Shown: piece by piece, positions 63,097-64,000 of the stretch
Layout of the letters: each line of letters opens with the position of its first letter
How positions within the stretch are numbered: position 1 is the first letter of the stretch
Made by a program: the position numbers and the translations under genes
The notes under the pieces: generated by a model
The model's database searches: none
Seen by the model: the letters and a program-made list of their open reading frames with translations, nothing else
What the model was told of the DNA's origin: nothing
Assembly: GCF_008386395.1 (NCBI RefSeq)
Contig: NZ_CP043761.1
Location: 186,001-250,000, forward strand
Origin: Paenibacillus sp. 37
GTDB lineage: Bacteria > Bacillota > Bacilli > Paenibacillales > Paenibacillaceae
DNA: 64,000 nucleotides
Direction of reading: 5' to 3'

Positions 63097-64000
63097 TTGA
63101 GAAAATCTTGGATTTCGATGTTGTTTCTGGTCTTTGCTTCGATGGCTTTGTTGTCCGCATGCAGTTCATCCGAGGAGTCGGGTGGAAGTAGCGACGGTAG
63201 CGGGGAGAGCGGCGGTCCTGTAACTATGACCCTCTTTGCTCCGCAAGGCAAAGCGTCCATGGAAGAGAATGAATTCACCCAATTTATCGAAGACAAGTTC
63301 GACGTTACCCTAAAATGGGATCTGGCCCCAACGGACGCCTTGCAGGATCGCAGACAATTGCTGCTGGCTAGTGGTGATTATCCCGAAGTGTTTCTTCACG
63401 GCAAGTTCACCACCTCAGACCTTCAAACCTATGGAAAACAGGGCGTGTTCCTTCCGCTACAAGATCTGATTAAGGAGTATGGTCCGAACCTGACCAAGAT
63501 TATGGAAGAGAAGCCATACTTCAAAGAAGCCATTACGGCACCGGATGGCAACATCTATGCACTGCCGATCTTCAATGAATGTTACCACTGTACGTATGCA
63601 CAGAAATACTGGATCAACACAGAGTGGCTCGATAATCTGGGTCTGAAAATGCCAACAACAACCGATGAACTGTATACCGTTCTGAAGGCGTTTAAGACAC
63701 AGGATCCCAACGGTAACGGGAAAGCGGACGAGATTCCACTTACGGGTGCACCGAACAAGTATGTATGGAATGGCAACATTGATGCCTATCTGATGAATAG
63801 TTTCATATACAATGACAACGACAAATACCTGATCGTGAACGATGGCAAGGTGAGTTTTGCCGCCAATCAGGAAGGATGGAAGAAAGGGCTGGAGTACATG
63901 AACAAGCTGTATGCAGATGGCCTGATTGATCCAGCTTCCTTCACGCAGAACGACCAGGCCATCGGACAACTGGGCAACAAGGAAGGCGATGAAGTGGTAG
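63097..64000 (+). CDS. Substrate-binding lipoprotein, LplA type, 3' end outside window
   Basis: The frame is open to the end of the window (301 codons). TTG start at 63097 with AAAAGGAGGA upstream. Lipoprotein signal ends LLSAC (Cys22), followed by a Ser/Gly linker and a family-1 binding fold with ASGDYPEVFLHGKF and a DPNGNGKADEIPLTG loop resembling a calcium-binding segment. About 500 residues are expected, so the last ~200 are missing. It is the third gene of the importer serving the fucosidase/galactosidase region. Confidence 0.92.
   Translation, partial: MRKSWISMLFLVFASMALLSACSSSEESGGSSDGSGESGGPVTMTLFAPQGKASMEENEFTQFIEDKFDVTLKWDLAPTDALQDRRQLLLASGDYPEVFLHGKFTTSDLQTYGKQGVFLPLQDLIKEYGPNLTKIMEEKPYFKEAITAPDGNIYALPIFNECYHCTYAQKYWINTEWLDNLGLKMPTTTDELYTVLKAFKTQDPNGNGKADEIPLTGAPNKYVWNGNIDAYLMNSFIYNDNDKYLIVNDGKVSFAANQEGWKKGLEYMNKLYADGLIDPASFTQNDQAIGQLGNKEGDEVV

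Overview
The window reads as the chromosome of a Gram-positive, low-to-mid GC, spore-former-type Firmicute, most likely Paenibacillus (inferred, no database search). Supporting signs are strong AGGAGG-type ribosome sites with frequent GTG and TTG starts, a gap-pgk-tpiA-gpmI-eno glycolytic block followed by secG-rnr-smpB-ssrA, YesM/AraC-type two-component pairs beside CUT1 sugar transporters lacking their own ATPase, a YdjFGHI-like envelope-stress operon, and a very dense carbohydrate-utilisation gene content.

Layout. 1-6.5 kb: lower glycolysis and secG. 7-11.5 kb: RNase R with a very long Gly/Arg/Lys-rich tail, smpB and the tmRNA gene ssrA. 11.5-14 kb: a small AT-rich accretion zone at the ssrA 3' end. 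The ssrA tail plus its terminator is duplicated once in degenerate form, and the terminator plus an extended -10 promoter occurs three times. These units flank a zeta-like kinase with a small overlapping partner and a YdjM-like membrane protein. 14-23 kb: a uracil-DNA-glycosylase-like protein, an unknown gene, then a histidine kinase/response regulator pair and a sugar ABC importer. 23-32.9 kb: polysaccharide deacetylase, MscS channel, secreted PPC-like protein, MGT glycosyltransferase, aldo/keto reductase, and a GH38 alpha-mannosidase divergent from an AraC regulator with a CcpA-type cre site between them. 33-35.5 kb: an ABC exporter with a TetR repressor and two matching palindromic operators. 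35.8-41 kb: a kdgT, four-carbon acid sugar kinase, pdxA-type dehydrogenase operon with a PrpR-like regulator that lacks the sigma-54 contact motif. 41-45.5 kb: pspA-ydjG-ydjH-ydjI-like operon behind an ECF (sigma-W-like) promoter. 45.6-48.3 kb: DUF896 protein and a ring-cleaving dioxygenase with paired MhqR-like sites, then an LtrA-like protein. 48.5-64 kb: a glycan-degradation region with GH3, CutC, GH29, a frameshifted GH35, a sugar isomerase, an oxidoreductase, a second GH29, and an LplBCA-type importer whose binding protein runs off the window.

Two structures are not explained by ordinary gene annotation. The first is a family of about 105-150 base structured repeats (four good copies at 4.58, 47.05, 57.34 and 59.09 kb, plus a remnant at 51.34 kb). 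All lie in the same orientation just upstream of a gene, and their sequence-variable stems remain base-paired. The second is the ssrA-tail modular zone. A further intergenic region at 58.6-59.0 kb carries nested inverted repeats with two mutually exclusive pairings. No CRISPR array, tRNA gene, insertion sequence or integrase was seen.
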